NCBI GenBank assembly: GCA_027563935.2
Contig: CM050449.1
Coordinates: forward strand, 71,204,556-71,268,555
Direction: 5' to 3'
Origin: Costus lasius
Lineage: Eukaryota; Streptophyta; Magnoliopsida; Zingiberales; Costaceae
Length of the DNA: 64,000 bases
Shown here: in pieces, positions 12,279 to 24,270 of the stretch
How positions within the stretch are numbered: position 1 is the first letter of the stretch
Layout: each line of letters starts with the position of its first letter
Program-made: the position numbers and the translations under genes
Notes under the pieces: model-generated
Told to the model about the DNA's origin: nothing
Seen by the model: only the letters and a program-made list of their open reading frames with translations
Databases searched by the model: none

Positions 12279-12542
12279 AAGTGAAGCATAGCGCCTATGA
12301 GCGCCCTCCTAAGAGTCATCCCCCACCGCCCGAGTAGTAGTCTGGGGTCTCTCTTGAGTCAACTGCTGCAAGAGCTGCTGTTGCGCCTCTTGATGCTGAG
12401 TCTGTTGCTGCTGCAGCATCTAAGCTTGCCTCTCTATCATGGCACCTTGTTGCTGTACCATGCCAGTCAGAGCCTCAATAGTTCTCGTGAGGTTCGAAGG
12501 CTGCTCATCCTCGCCACTAGCATTTCCTCTGGTTCGCACCAT
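12279..12542 (-). pseudogene. chromovirus Gag N-terminus, broken by two TAG codons
   Basis: The true gag start is ATG at 12540-12542 (MVRTRGNASG...), in the same frame as the long polyprotein. Two in-frame TAG codons interrupt it at 12420-12422 (codon 41) and 12309-12311 (codon 78). Between them lies a Gln-rich segment (LQQQQTQHQEAQQQ). Both stops sit where a Gln codon would fit the surrounding Gln-rich text. The full frame 12542-7938 would be 1534 codons, the usual size for a Tekay/Del Gag-Pol. The PBS and 5' LTR follow immediately to the right. Confidence 0.8.
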
Positions 12543-12642
12543 CTTAAATTTCTACACACACATGCCATAGTCAGGAAAACAAACATAAACCTATCAGGTG
12601 TCTAGCAATACACAAACATGTTTTCCCCCGAACTAAGTTTTA

Positions 12643-12664
12643 GCTAGCCAACCCTCTGATACCA
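12643..12664 (-). other. primer-binding site (tRNA-iMet) of the chromovirus
   Basis: On the minus strand the sequence begins TGGTATCAGAGGGTTGG, 3 bp after the 5' LTR. It matches the 3' end of initiator-Met tRNA over at least 11 bases. Confidence 0.88.
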
Positions 12665-12667
12665 TTC

Positions 12668-15556
12668 TGTAACATCCCGTTATCTTAACCCCAAACAAAT
12701 GGCACAAATCATGAAAGAAACAGGATGTTTCATATAAGATCGATTCATATGCTAGGTAAAACCGAGTTCAAGAAAACACGATCTGAAAATTTCGAAATTC
12801 CATACATATAAATATCCACAAAACACAAATCTCATAAATCACATAAGGGTACCTGCCACCACGCAATCCTTGCACTAGACATATGCAAGGCAATAGTTAT
12901 ATCAAATCCGATGGCATAAATACAATTCGATTCGAAATTCAAAGCAAAGCCACAAAGTCAATTTTATAAACTCATACCAAACACCGAAACCAGGCTGAGG
13001 CCCGCGGTGACACAAAATCAAACTCATTTAACTGCCACAATCTGGCAACACAAATTTCACATAGTTCACGTGGTTCACACAAATTCACATAGTTCACATC
13101 ATTCATATAGTTCGTATAACTCATATAGTTCAGCCACAACCGGCCTCAAATTTAAGCACAAAAGTTCTTAAATATAATCACAGCAAACTAGCATAATGTC
13201 CACGCCAATGCTAACTCAAGAAATGCGCCCCTGCTCTATGCCTGAAAATAGTGAGGGGTGAGCTACACAGCCCAGTGAGTGGATAGTCTAAATCGACCAT
13301 CCATAACATACATTCAAAAATATAGGCAGATTATTTTAAAAATCTTTAACAGAACATTATGTCAATATACAACAAGATTAAATAGAGAAGTCATATAAAT
13401 AGCCAGATGTACACACCAACATATAACAAACTCAGGTTCTAAACAAACTCAGGTTCTAGAGTTATACTCTAAACCAACTAAACACACCAATACTTAGTTA
13501 ACCTAGTTGTCCAGCATATTCAGTAGTGACCAATATGGTCTAACCCGGCTTTGGCCTAAGCACTGGGAGCTGCAAAATCTCGTGCAACACACATAAACAT
13601 GGACAGTGAGTAGAATCAAGAGGTGGCCCCCGCCAGGTCACGACGTGGCACTTTGCTCTAAAACACCCCATAAACACATCGATGGATTGTGTGTAGATTC
13701 AAGAGGTGGCCCCCGCCGGTTCACGACGTGGCACTTTGCTCTACGACACCCCATATCACAAAAAGAGAGTGATGACATCAAGAGGTGGCCCCTGTCCGAC
13801 CAAGACATGGCACTTTGCGTCAAAACCCGTTCTCCCAAAAGGTTCCTACTGGACAACAGACACATCTTATATCATATTTCATAAAGGTGGACTCCTAAGT
13901 GTCAACTAGACTCTAGGATAGTCATCACAAAAATCATATCGGGCAGGCTGAACATCAACCCCCATCACAATAATCATAATAGGCAGGCTGAACATCAACC
14001 CCCTCACATATCAAATACGGGGCTGAAATTCAAACCCTTAACATATCACATAAGGACTATCCTATGAGTACCCGGTTACACTTAGCCATAGTCCTAACCA
14101 ACACATAACACATAATATTCAAAATTCCCATAATCACATAATTTTCAAAAATCTCATAACCACATAATGTTCACAATTCACATAATCACATAATGTTCAC
14201 AAATCACATAACAACATAATATTCCAAAAATCACATAAACACCTAATATTTAAAAATCACATAATTACATAATATTAACAATCATATAATGTAGTGTGGT
14301 CCTTAGGTTTCATGCTGATTAGTTCAGTCAAACCTTACTAGGTTATCACCCAAATTTCTCAAACAATTTCTCAACATTGCAGTTAACAAGCATCCATAAA
14401 AATTAACATAAAACTAAAACATGTAGTCATACAAACTATCCATAAAATTAACAAAAACTAAAACATGTATTCATACAAACTATTTTACAAATCTCTACAT
14501 ATAACCCACGGTTAACATAACATATTATCTATTAAATTTTACACCTTGAATTAACATGAATTTCATGCTCAAACCATTGGTCTAAAACTTCCGAAATTCC
14601 ATAAATTAATACCTTAAATTTCATATTACCAATTTTCGGTTTTCATAAACAATCATCAAGATTATTTCGGTTTACATGGAAATTTAGGTTTTCATGGAAA
14701 AATACAATTCGGTTCTCATGAAGAACAATACCCTAAATTCGGTTTTCATACCCTAAATACACTTTGCATAATTTCGGTTTTAACATGGTAAATTTTCCAA
14801 GAACTCAAGTGTATCATTTAACACAAACACAACCAAATTGTTAAATCAATTAAGACATTCCACTCACCTTGAACCGTGAACACCAATAAGAAAAACCCTT
14901 CCAAAAATTCGTCTAAGGCTTTGAAAGACGCCACCAAACACCAAGGAATGCCGGCCAAAGGAAGAGGAAGAGGAAGAAAGGAATTTCGCCTCCAAGCCTC
15001 CAAGAATCGCCCACTTCTTCCTAGCCGTCGCCCAAGTTTTCTCCCAAGCCAAAATCGCCAATTTTCTTTCCCCAATCGTTAAACCCACTAAAAATTTGGT
15101 TTTTGAATTTTAAACCCACTAACCAATTAATTCAAATAGGATTTAACCCATTTAACTAATAAATTCGAATTTTAAACCCAATTAGCTATTTCACATAGGT
15201 TTTAATCCATTTAACCACTCACTTAACGAAAATCCAATAAGGATTTAATTAACATCCAATAAGGATTTAATTAACCACTAAGCTCTAATAACTCCAATTA
15301 ATTGACAATTAAATAACTTAAATTAACAAGCAATAAACTCTAATTAATTACCTAAAAATTAGCATCCAATGAGCTAGTAAATTAATTAACATTAACCTCC
15401 AAAAATCTCTAATTTAATTAACTATAATTTATTAACCAGAATCTCTAATTAATTTATCATAAATTAACAATCAATACACAGAAATAATAACACAGTCAAT
15501 AATTTTATTTAAATCAAAATAATGCTTACCAGGACTTAAGATCCTTGGATCTTACA
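12668..15556 (-). repeat. 5' LTR of the chromovirus
   Basis: The LTR is 2889 bp and nearly identical to 5020-7908. It abuts the right target duplication TCTGT at 15557. The GC-rich three-unit repeat is at 13616-13828, and here the first two units read ACGTGGC. In the minus orientation this copy would carry the element promoter. Confidence 0.93.
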
Positions 15557-15561
15557 TCTGT

Positions 15562-16721
15562 AAGTTGCGAAATACTCAGGGGAGGAAGGGGAAAAAACAG
15601 GCATGAAAAGCCCTAATTTTCATCCACAATTCAGGGAGAAATCGAGTTCTTTGCCGTCATCCTAGGTTTTGTCACCGGGAAGCATATAGTGCACCTCCGG
15701 CCGTAAAATTTGAAGGAAAGCTGCGCATAAAGGAGGAGAAGATACCTAGAAATCTCAGAACGAAAGGAGATCGATTGGAGGAGAAATCAACCAAAAGCTT
15801 GTCGCCGGCACTGTTCACGCTAGAAATTATGGCTGTAATTTCTTTTACAACCGTGCTGTAAAGTTGTTTCCCCTTTTCTCTTCGATTTTTGATCATCTGA
15901 TGCTATGGATTATTGTAACTCTTCTACCATGCTAGCTTAAACTCTTTATGGGACATGGGGGAGTAGTTCCCCTAAATTTCTTTAATGACTATATGATTAT
16001 TTTTACCTTCATCATGATAATTTTACTATGATAACACTACTTCTGTGTTGATTGTCTTTAATTCTCTGAAGATTCATGTTAGTTAGCATGTTTTAAAGTT
16101 TCCGCGATATGGACCAAAAGTGATTCGCTGAGAACTTGGAACCCTATAATTGAATGTTAGGAACTGATCGTAAGAAATTAGGTTTGTTCTTATTTCTCAA
16201 TTTTAGAAGTATAGATGTCATGTTAATAATCTGAATCTAGGACTGAGTTAGTGTGATAAACATGATAATACTGTGAGAAATCATGTATAGTATGAAAGTA
16301 TGTAGTTTTCACTTAAGATGATTGATTTAGAATTCGGATGCATGAAAGTGATCCTTGAGTTCTTCATCAATGATTTACTTATCTTCAACATTGAATAGAT
16401 CATACATAAAAGTGAGGATCGGTTCTTTGTAAATTGTCTGCGCGAAAGCGAGATGATATCTTTATTGAGTAAATTATGTCATTATGATAATAAAATTTGA
16501 TTGACGAGCATCTATTCATATCTACTCATGGAAATTAAGGTGAATGAAACCCTGGTCCCGGTTTCTCTCTCTGATATTTTCGTGTAGCTTTCGATAGTTT
16601 ATTTTGATATTTCCGATTGCCTAGCTAGTGAGAAATTAATTATTCGGTACTTGGCAAACGAGGTCTCTGTGGTTCGTTATCTTTTTTTATTACTTCGAGT
16701 ATCCGTGCAGTTGCAGACACA
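15562..16721 (+). repeat. Athila-like LTR copy 1, right piece
   Basis: This continues the LTR interrupted at 5019. It parallels 31741-32705: shared GGAGGAGAAATCAAC, a CTGTAAAGTTGTT segment, CTAGGATTAAGTTAGTGTG-type text, and the end GTACTT..GCAGACACA. It ends at 16721 and is followed by a PBS-like sequence, which identifies it as the end of a 5' LTR. The rest of this element is lost or displaced. Confidence 0.72.
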
Positions 16722-16730
16722 ACGAATTTT

Positions 16731-16748
16731 TGGCTCCGTTCCCAGGGA
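16731..16748 (+). other. degraded tRNA-Asp primer-binding site
   Basis: TGGCTCCGTTCCCAGGGA follows the LTR end by 9 bp. It differs by a few bases from the Asp-tRNA-complementary PBS seen intact at 32778-32795. Athila-type gypsy elements use this primer. Confidence 0.65.
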
Positions 16749-16767
16749 CCTTGGTTTTTGTCAATCC

Positions 16768-16853
16768 ATTGCCTTTATAAACATACGAGTTTATACATGA
16801 TATTGAAAGAATCCCAAGGCCTCAAACATTAGCCTTAAGGGCATACCCCAACA
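16768..16853 (-). repeat. 86-bp terminal fragment of a copia family A LTR
   Basis: The fragment matches the outer end of family A LTRs (ATTGCCTTTATAAACAT ... ATACCCCAACA). What follows is GTATGTAG rather than the PPT. So it is the outer (5') end of a 5' or solo LTR whose remainder is deleted. It joins directly to the Athila-like leader at about 16767. Confidence 0.7.
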
Positions 16854-16878
16854 GTATGTAGTTTTGTCAAGTAGGACG

Positions 16879-18531
16879 TGAAAGGAAACCTAGTTCACAA
16901 GTATCATTCATATGAACTTGTTGAAGCGGAAAAACTAGGAAACCAAAATCGCATGACTTGATACTATGATCAACCTTGTAAACTTGAAAGACAAGTTAGA
17001 GTATTACCATTGCCATGATGTGAGTGGCGGCTTGGAAGAAGAAAGGGGCGAGTGCCTCTTCTCCAAAGGTGTCACACACAAGATGATGTCAACTTCTTCC
17101 TTGTGCTCCTTGTGCTAGCAAAGACACCAAGGAGTCTTTGATCGTGTCTTGGAGAGGAGATGTGCACCCTTGGCTGGTCGACTTTCTTCCTTGTCGTGAA
17201 GATGATGAAGAGACGAAAAGGAGGAAGCACACTAGAGAGTTTCGAAACCGTGAGGGGAGAGACCAAGAAAGGAAAGTTCGGCCACTACCACACATGGTAA
17301 AACCGAAATGTAACTCCCTTCTTAACTCCCCATGAAGCCATCAAAAACACCTCTTCAATTGAACCATGCGTTCACAAAGTGAACCGATTCAATCCCAATT
17401 TGTTTCAAGCATCAAACCGAACCAGCCCTGGTTAAGATCTCTCTGAACCAAGTGGCTCAAGATCTAACCACACATCTCATTAAACCTCTTGATCTTTACG
17501 CTCAAGCATCAATTCTCCCGATCGAAGCTTACCGATCATATGCCCTAATCAATCAAACATGATTAGACTAGATCTCACTTCCAATCAGAGTTTAACTCCT
17601 TTAAACTGAACTAGAATAATTCCAGTCTACACGATCTGACATAAGTAAGCCATATCATCAAATTGTGCGACCCCAAGGGTTTCCTTCAATGTCGGAAACG
17701 ATAACTTACGTTATCACGATCAGAGAGGGGTATCTAGCAACACATCACTGTCTCCCGATATGAAGGAAAGAGTCTTCCAAGACTACTCCCAAACCACAGC
17801 ACAAGTGTGAATCTAATTCACTTGGCATACATGTTTCCCTTTGCCACTGGATGTTCTCGTTGGACAAGCGTGTCAAGCCTGTGATTCCAACATGATGAAA
17901 ATGATTAGATCAGACGAACATAGTCGTCTGGGTATGGCCATACACATTCTCAACCATCTCATCCAGGGGGGCCCCTTAGAACATCACACTCCTACTAGGA
18001 GAGGCAATCCTATATCTATCACTAGTGCCCTAACAATGACTCATGCCCACTATCCAAGATAATTCTTAATCATTATCTTTCAAATGATATTAAATTACCT
18101 CAAGACAATGCCAATCCTCACTTAGAGACACAAGTGATCTCAAGTCAGAGGGAATATGCCACTTGCTTGCATATAAGGATTATTCACAATGTGACAAACA
18201 ATTGAATATCCTAAATAGGGTCAGTCCAGTACATCCAATGCACCTATGTGTCTAAATCTTATTCCATGCTCGAAGCATCCTACAAGAACAGAACACATAT
18301 TAGTCTCAATCATATCAAGGCTGTCTCATGTTCACCGAGATATCTCGACTAAGGACAATACTGAATGTCAGCTAAGCTGAACATCATTGAGACATTACTC
18401 AGATGTATACATACAGCAGCAGATAATGTAACAATCTGAATAACAACAATTGCCTTTATAAACATAGTTCATACATGATACTGAAAATAACCTAGGGCCT
18501 CAAACATTAGCCTTAAGGGCATACCCCAACA
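16879..18531 (-). repeat. 3' LTR of copia copy 2
   Basis: On the plus strand it starts TGAAAGGAAACC and ends CATACCCCAACA. It is 1653 bp and abuts the PPT at 18532 and the duplication GGACG at 16874-16878. Confidence 0.93.
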
Positions 18532-18544
18532 ATCTCCCACTTGC
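18532..18544 (-). other. polypurine tract of copia copy 2
   Basis: On the minus strand GCAAGTGGGAGAT immediately precedes the 3' LTR, identical to copy 1. Confidence 0.85.
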
Positions 18545-18551
18545 ACTTAAA

Positions 18552-20525
18552 CTAATGGTTGAGGAATCTCAAACCCATATTATTACAGTGTTTCTCATGC
18601 TTCTGCTGCGCCAGAGGCTTTGTAACCGGGTCAGCTAGATTGTCATCTGTATGAACCTTGCAGATCTTGATATCTCCTCGATCAATGATCTCACGGATTA
18701 GATGAAACCTTCTCTGTATGTGCTTGGGCTTCTGGTGTGACCGTGGTTCCTTTGCTTGTGCAATTGCTCCAGTGTTATCACAGAAGATAACCAGTGGATC
18801 TGCACACGATGGAACAACGCCAAGTTCGTGAATGAACTTACGAATCCAGACTGCCTCCTTTGATGCTTCTGAGGCTGCAACATACTCGGCTTCTGTTGTG
18901 GAATCAGCAACAATTGATTGTTTGAAACTCTTCCACACCACTGCTCCTCCATTCAAGCTAAAAACATAGCCTGATTGCGATCGGAAATCGTCTTGGTCAG
19001 ATTGGAATGAAGCGTCAGTATATCCTTCAATACTGAGTTCTTCCTGACCTCCATAAATCAAGAACATATCTTTGGTTCTCCTAAGATATTTCAAAATGTT
19101 CTTGACTGCAATCCAGTGTGCCTTCCCTGGATTACCTTGGAACCGACTGGTCACGCTTAACCCGTAAGCGACGTCTGGGCGAGTACATAACATCGCATAC
19201 ATGATGGACCCAATAGCCGAAGCATAAGGCGTATTGTCCATCTCATCTTTCTCAGACTGTGTTTGAGGGCACTGACTCTTTGAAAGATTCAGACCATGTC
19301 TGACTGGAAGATATCCTCTTTTAGAATTTTCTAAATGGAATCTCTCCAGGACCTTATCGATGTAAGTACTTTGGCACAGCCTGAGAAGCCTATTAGATCT
19401 ATCTCTATAGATCTCCACACCTAATAGATAGGCTGCTTCTCCCAAATCCTTCATCTGGAAACATTTTCTTAACCATGCCTTGACCGCATGTAGTTCAGGA
19501 ATATCGTTTCCAATGATTAAAATATCATCGACGTAGAGGACTAGGAAAGTAATCACGCTCCTACTAAACCTTTTGTATACACACGGGTCATCTTCATTTT
19601 TGATGAAACCAAATTCAGAAACTGATTCATCAAAACGAATATTCCAGCTTCTCGATGCTTGTTTTAGTCCATAAATGGACCTCTTTAATTTGCATATTTT
19701 ATGACGTTCTGATGGATTGATGAAACCTTCAAGCTGTGTCATATACACATCCTCTTCCAATTTTCCATTAAGGAAAGCGGTCTTCACATCCATTTGCCAG
19801 ATCTCATAATCATAATATGCAGCTATCGCGAGAATAATTCGAATGGACTTGAACATGGCTACAGGAGAGAAAGTTTCATCATAATCTATCCCGTAGATTT
19901 GTTTGAAACCTTTCGCAACTAGCCTGCCCTTATAGGTAACCACGTTACCTTCCATGTCTTTCTTCTTTTTGAAGATCCACTTACAGCCTATAGGGATTAC
20001 TCCCGGAGGCGGATCAACCAAATCCCAGACTTGGTTATCTGACATGGAGTCCATCTCGACTCGCATAGCTTCAAGCCATCTTGCTAACTCTGGTCCACTG
20101 ACCGCATCCGCATAAGTGAGGGGTTCATCGTTAATGATGTAGACTCCATCATAGCGCTCAGCCTGACGACGAATCCTTCCCGATCTACGCGGTTCCCGTG
20201 ACGTCTGAGCCTCAGGTTGAACATTAACCTGATCTATTTGCTCAGGCTCATCCAACTGAGCTTGACTACTTTGTCCCTCTTCTGGAATTTCATCCAGCTT
20301 TATTTCTCTCCCACTGGCCTCTTGCAGAAGAAATTCCTTCTCAAGAAAAATAGCCGTTCGAGCAACAAATACTTTATTCTCTTTGGGATCGTAGAAATAA
20401 TAACCCTTAGTTTCTTTAGGGTATCCGACAAATATACATTTATCTGATCTTCTCTCCAGTTTCCCAGAGGCGAGCTTTTTGACATAAGCCTCGCAACCCC
20501 AGATTTTGATAAATGTCAAGCTCGG
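18552..20525 (-). CDS. copia copy 2 Pol: integrase end, reverse transcriptase, RNase H
   Basis: This is the downstream part of the copy 2 polyprotein, in the same frame as the upstream segment after a TAG at 20526-20528. It has no independent ATG start at its head. It contains the integrase tail, RVT_2 with YVDDILIIG, and RNase H with YTDASFQSD and STTEAEY. It aligns closely to the copy 1 product (3-2030) along its whole length with scattered substitutions. It ends at TAA/TAG-bounded 18552, about 7 bp from the PPT. Production would need readthrough of the upstream TAG. Confidence 0.92.
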   Translation of the reverse strand, partial: PSLTFIKIWGCEAYVKKLASGKLERRSDKCIFVGYPKETKGYYFYDPKENKVFVARTAIFLEKEFLLQEASGREIKLDEIPEEGQSSQAQLDEPEQIDQVNVQPEAQTSREPRRSGRIRRQAERYDGVYIINDEPLTYADAVSGPELARWLEAMRVEMDSMSDNQVWDLVDPPPGVIPIGCKWIFKKKKDMEGNVVTYKGRLVAKGFKQIYGIDYDETFSPVAMFKSIRIILAIAAYYDYEIWQMDVKTAFLNGKLEEDVYMTQLEGFINPSERHKICKLKRSIYGLKQASRSWNIRFDESVSEFGFIKNEDDPCVYKRFSRSVITFLVLYVDDILIIGNDIPELHAVKAWLRKCFQMKDLGEAAYLLGVEIYRDRSNRLLRLCQSTYIDKVLERFHLENSKRGYLPVRHGLNLSKSQCPQTQSEKDEMDNTPYASAIGSIMYAMLCTRPDVAYGLSVTSRFQGNPGKAHWIAVKNILKYLRRTKDMFLIYGGQEELSIEGYTDASFQSDQDDFRSQSGYVFSLNGGAVVWKSFKQSIVADSTTEAEYVAASEASKEAVWIRKFIHELGVVPSCADPLVIFCDNTGAIAQAKEPRSHQKPKHIQRRFHLIREIIDRGDIKICKVHTDDNLADPVTKPLAQQKHEKHCNNMGLRFLNH

Positions 20526-22439
20526 CTATTTTCCATACCATAACTCATATGGTGTCTTTGAAACAGCCTTGGATGGCACTCGGTTTAGCACCTTTGCAGC
20601 TGTTTCCAGTGCAAATCCCCAAAAGGAGTAAGGTAGAGTAGCCTGACTCATCATAGAGCGAACCATATCCAATAAGGTTCTATTCCTCCTCTCGGACACA
20701 CCATTCCATTGCGGTGTTCCTGGCGGAGTGAGCTGTGAGATGATCCCACACTCCTTTAGATAGTCAGTGAACTCACGACTCAAGTATTCTCCACCTCGAT
20801 CTGATCGAAGTGCTTTGATGTGTCGGCCTAACTGATTTTGTACTTCATTTTTGAATTCTTTGAACTTGTCAAAATATTCACTCTTATGTCTCATTAAATA
20901 GACATAACCATACCTACTGAAATCATCAGTAAAAGTAATGAAGTATGAATAGCCACCTCTGGCATGTTTACTAAATGGCCCACACACATCACTGTGAATA
21001 AGGTCAAGTAAACCTGAAGCTCTTTCACCTTTATTAGAAAAAGGAGTCTTCGTCATCTTACCCATTAAACAAGCTCTGCATGTATCAAGCTCCTCGTAGG
21101 AGAATGATCCCAGCAGTCCATGGTCATGCAACCGCTTAATGCGCTTCTTGTTAATATGGCCTAGACGACTATGCCATAACAAGGTGCTGTGATCAGTATA
21201 CTTGGCTTTCTTATTATCAATTTGTTGTACAGAACATTCCATGTCCAACATGTATAACCCATTGTTAATCGACCCAGTTGCATAAACAATATTATCATAT
21301 GAAATACAACACTGTGAAGTTTTGCATTCAAAAGAAAAACCTTTCCTGACAAGAGCAGGAATAGATATAATATTCTTCGTTATGCTTGGTACAAAATAAC
21401 AATTGTCAAGTTCTAATACAAAACCAAATGGTAAAGAGATGTTATATTCCCCTACAGCAACAGCAGCAACCCGTGCCCCGTTTCCAACTCGTAGGTCCAC
21501 CTCATGCTGTCCCACCTGTCTTCTTCTCTTGAGTTCCTGCACATTTGAACAAATGTGAACTCCACATGCAGTGTCCAACACCCATGAAATAGAAGAAGCA
21601 ACCATGACTTCAGTCACGAAAATACCTGAGCCAGAAGCGAAAGACTTGCTTCCCTTCTTCTCTCCTTGGAGCGCTCTACAGTCCTTCTTCCAGTGACCCA
21701 GCTGGCCACAATGGAAGCATCTGTTGTCCTTCGACCGCTTCACCTTTTGTTTCAAAGCCTTGTTGTAGCTCTTGATAGGGGTTTTCCCCTTCTTCCCCTT
21801 CTTCTTGTTCCGTGAGGGAACCATCAAGACAGAGGATGAAGGTTTTCCCTTCTCAAGAGTCTGCTCTGTTGTGCAGAGCATGTTCCGTAATTCTGCCGGG
21901 GTACAGTCGATTTTGTTCGTATTAAAATTAATAATGAACGCATCGAAAGAAGCCGGGAGAGACTGCAAGATGATGTCTACAACAAGTTCTTGATTGATGG
22001 TATGTCCCAGTTTCTCTAGAGCTTCTTTGTACCCAATCATCTTGAGTACGTGAGCTCCCACTGGACTCCCTTCAGTCAGTTTGCTATGAAAGAAAAGTTT
22101 TGTCAAGTTATAGCGTTCTGTCCTTGCCTGTGCAGCATACAGCATTTTGAGATTTGCTATAATATCAATAGCAGACAAATCCTCATGCTGACGCTGGAGC
22201 TCGGGCGTCATTGACGCAAGCATAAGGCAAGCGACATCAGTACTATCACTGACGTGCTTCTCATAAGCATCTCGAACCGCTCTTGCAGCGTTCGCAGCGG
22301 GTTGAGCCGGTATTGCCGACTCAAGGACATACATCTTCCTCTCAGCTTTGAGGACAATTTTCAGCTGTCTATACCAGTCTGAGAAGTTTGGCCCAGCAAA
22401 CTTCTCCTTTTCCAATATGGATCGCAAATTGAGCCCTGT
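20526..22439 (-). CDS. copia copy 2 Gag-protease-integrase (start codon lost, ends at in-frame TAG)
   Basis: Domains in order, counting from the TTG at 22427: Gag about 1-230; CCHC knuckle 237-250 (CFHCGQLGHWKKDC); protease with D285-T-A in WVLDTACG; pre-integrase zinc region with HSRLGHINKKR; integrase core with HSDVCGPF, DDFSRYGY and SDRGGEY. In copy 3 the start is ATG at the position equal to 22437-22439. Here that codon reads ACA, and the next in-frame ATG lies within Gag (KMYVLE). The frame stops at TAG 20526-20528, where copies 1 and 3 have CAG. Both changes are seen directly by comparison. Confidence 0.9.
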   Translation of the reverse strand, partial: TGLNLRSILEKEKFAGPNFSDWYRQLKIVLKAERKMYVLESAIPAQPAANAARAVRDAYEKHVSDSTDVACLMLASMTPELQRQHEDLSAIDIIANLKMLYAAQARTERYNLTKLFFHSKLTEGSPVGAHVLKMIGYKEALEKLGHTINQELVVDIILQSLPASFDAFIINFNTNKIDCTPAELRNMLCTTEQTLEKGKPSSSVLMVPSRNKKKGKKGKTPIKSYNKALKQKVKRSKDNRCFHCGQLGHWKKDCRALQGEKKGSKSFASGSGIFVTEVMVASSISWVLDTACGVHICSNVQELKRRRQVGQHEVDLRVGNGARVAAVAVGEYNISLPFGFVLELDNCYFVPSITKNIISIPALVRKGFSFECKTSQCCISYDNIVYATGSINNGLYMLDMECSVQQIDNKKAKYTDHSTLLWHSRLGHINKKRIKRLHDHGLLGSFSYEELDTCRACLMGKMTKTPFSNKGERASGLLDLIHSDVCGPFSKHARGGYSYFITFTDDFSRYGYVYLMRHKSEYFDKFKEFKNEVQNQLGRHIKALRSDRGGEYLSREFTDYLKECGIISQLTPPGTPQWNGVSERRNRTLLDMVRSMMSQATLPYSFWGFALETAAKVLNRVPSKAVSKTPYELWYGK

Positions 22440-24270
22440 GGTGTTCGTTGCTGCAGGAATCTACAACATAGCAAGAACAACAAGGTCAGTATCCATGTTA
22501 GAATCATTCCAGGACTTAAGAGTGATTCTTTTGTCACTATTTTATCTGACTGCAAATCCAATAAAACAGCCCGAAAGAGTGAGAACCCTTTAGTGAGATG
22601 GGATCCAGATTTCACACTTGATCTCCGCGTCCCGCTCAGGCGAGATAAGATGCACAGAGAGTTCAAGCACTAATCACTGGTAGGCAATCCATGCCAATCG
22701 CCAACCCATGCGATTCCCCTTCATCTAGGCAATCCAGAAGACTGTGCCAACTGAGTTGGTACAACACAGTCTCTGATTCCTCAGATGGCTGCCTCCATAC
22801 AGCTATCATATGCTCAACATGTAGCCTATATGGTCAAGCTGACCTGATCTACTTCCTGGACCACCACGTGCTATGCTGAGCAACGAGAAGCGATAAATCC
22901 CTTCTCTGTAGCATGTAGGTGTAATCACGCACCGTCTGAAGATAGCTGGGCGTGCCCACTGAGTGGGTACAACACGGCCCCAACGATAGTCATAACAGTG
23001 AGGTTTCGCGTCAGAAGGCAATCGATAGCTTGATATTGACGTTGGATTTTAACAGTCTTTTATCTTCTTACTATCATGAAAATTCTATAGTGATAGCAGA
23101 AGAATAAAACATAGATGTGCAAATATTACTTAAAATAGTAAATGAAAGCACCATTATCTTATGTGGTAAAAGCCCATAAAAACTTAAGTAAAACCCTAGT
23201 TTGACAAAAGTCTTCACTTGAGCTCTTTATGGGACTCTTGTACTTCATCTGGCCCAGCCCGGCCCCAAACGCCATCTGCAGCCCAAAAGCGCCCACTGGG
23301 TAGAATGGGCCAGTTCTAGAGTCGAACTCTAGACCTCCCACCTAGTGAAGCCAATTGCTGCATGCGCTTCTGCCATGTGTGCTGTGTGCTCATGTCTGAT
23401 CAAATTACATTTAAAACTATCTAGACATGATTTGACACGCAGGTCAATTATACATTTTCATAAATCAAAATGTGATTCGCAGATCACACCAAAATATTTA
23501 ATTCCAGGCACGCAGGCCCCAGCACAGCACACAAAATAAGGGCAACCCACATAAGATTAAATAAACACCCATTCAACATGTTAAACATGCATATATGTGA
23601 TCTAAAAAGAAATAAAAATTTTTGAAAAACCCATGGCATCAATTTTATTTCCTTATGTGCCCTACTACCTTACGACGGTCCATTAACAGGTATCCACTCG
23701 TCAGAACAAGTCGGACCCACTGCCCTTGCATGCACCCAGTCATAACTGACTTGCGTCGACCTCATGGTCAACTATGCATGCCTTAAGGGCTGAACGTCCC
23801 ACATGATTTCTGGCAAGCGGGTGTGACCCCGGGCCATAATCATGATCGTTCACTAGGCGCCTCAATCAGACATCGCTACACGCCCTTCTGCAGTCGACTT
23901 ATAGCCACCTGTATAGCTTGCGCATAGGTGCTATCCGGCCGCCCCATCCAGGCTGTCAGATGGTCTGATTAGGCTGTTGGGTCTAGACCTAACTAATGAC
24001 TTTAACACTGTTAACTCGTCTAAGTATTTGAAGTAGGTGCATAGATAAATCTAGTGAGGGTCGCGCATGAAGATAATTTTTGAGTGAAAACATCTATAAA
24101 ATGCGCAAACCAACATCACATGCGCAAGCTTGAATGTAAAAATACAACTATCATATGGTGTGAACAACATGGCATGTATTTTTCGCATAAGTATAGAAGC
24201 ATGCGCATCATGTAGATCTACCCAAAACACAAATCAAACATGGATCACAAGATGGCAATCATATGTATCA
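22440..24270 (-). other. untranslated leader of copia copy 2
   Basis: About 1.8 kb lie between the PBS and the gag start and carry no long ORF. The same leader is at 57247-59117 (copy 3), in part at 60814-62263 (copy 4) and at 63948-64000 (copy 5). Long leaders are typical of BARE/Angela elements. A tRNA B-box-like GTTCGACTCTAG lies on the minus strand near 23312-23323. Confidence 0.75.

Larger units (their letters stand above)
5020..15556 (-). mobile_element. complete Ty3/gypsy chromovirus (Tekay/Del-like)
   Basis: This 10,537-bp element has two 2889-bp LTRs, a PPT, a tRNA-iMet PBS and one gag-pol frame. It is flanked by the 5-bp duplication TCTGT at 5015-5019 and 15557-15561. Domain order is Gag, two CCHC knuckles, protease, RT, RNase H, integrase, chromodomain; this order and the large LTRs fit the Tekay/Del clade. 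It is inserted in an Athila-like LTR. The LTRs have identical length, and I count about 9 differences by eye (roughly 0.3%), 8 of them transitions, so insertion was recent. The polyprotein frame carries three in-frame TAG codons, so this copy is probably not autonomous. Confidence 0.95.

Noticed and set aside
17072..17335. ORFs of about 65 codons present in both LTRs of copia copy 2 (again at 24489-24784)
   Set aside because: They are shared only through LTR identity, are disrupted in other family A LTRs, and have no domain.
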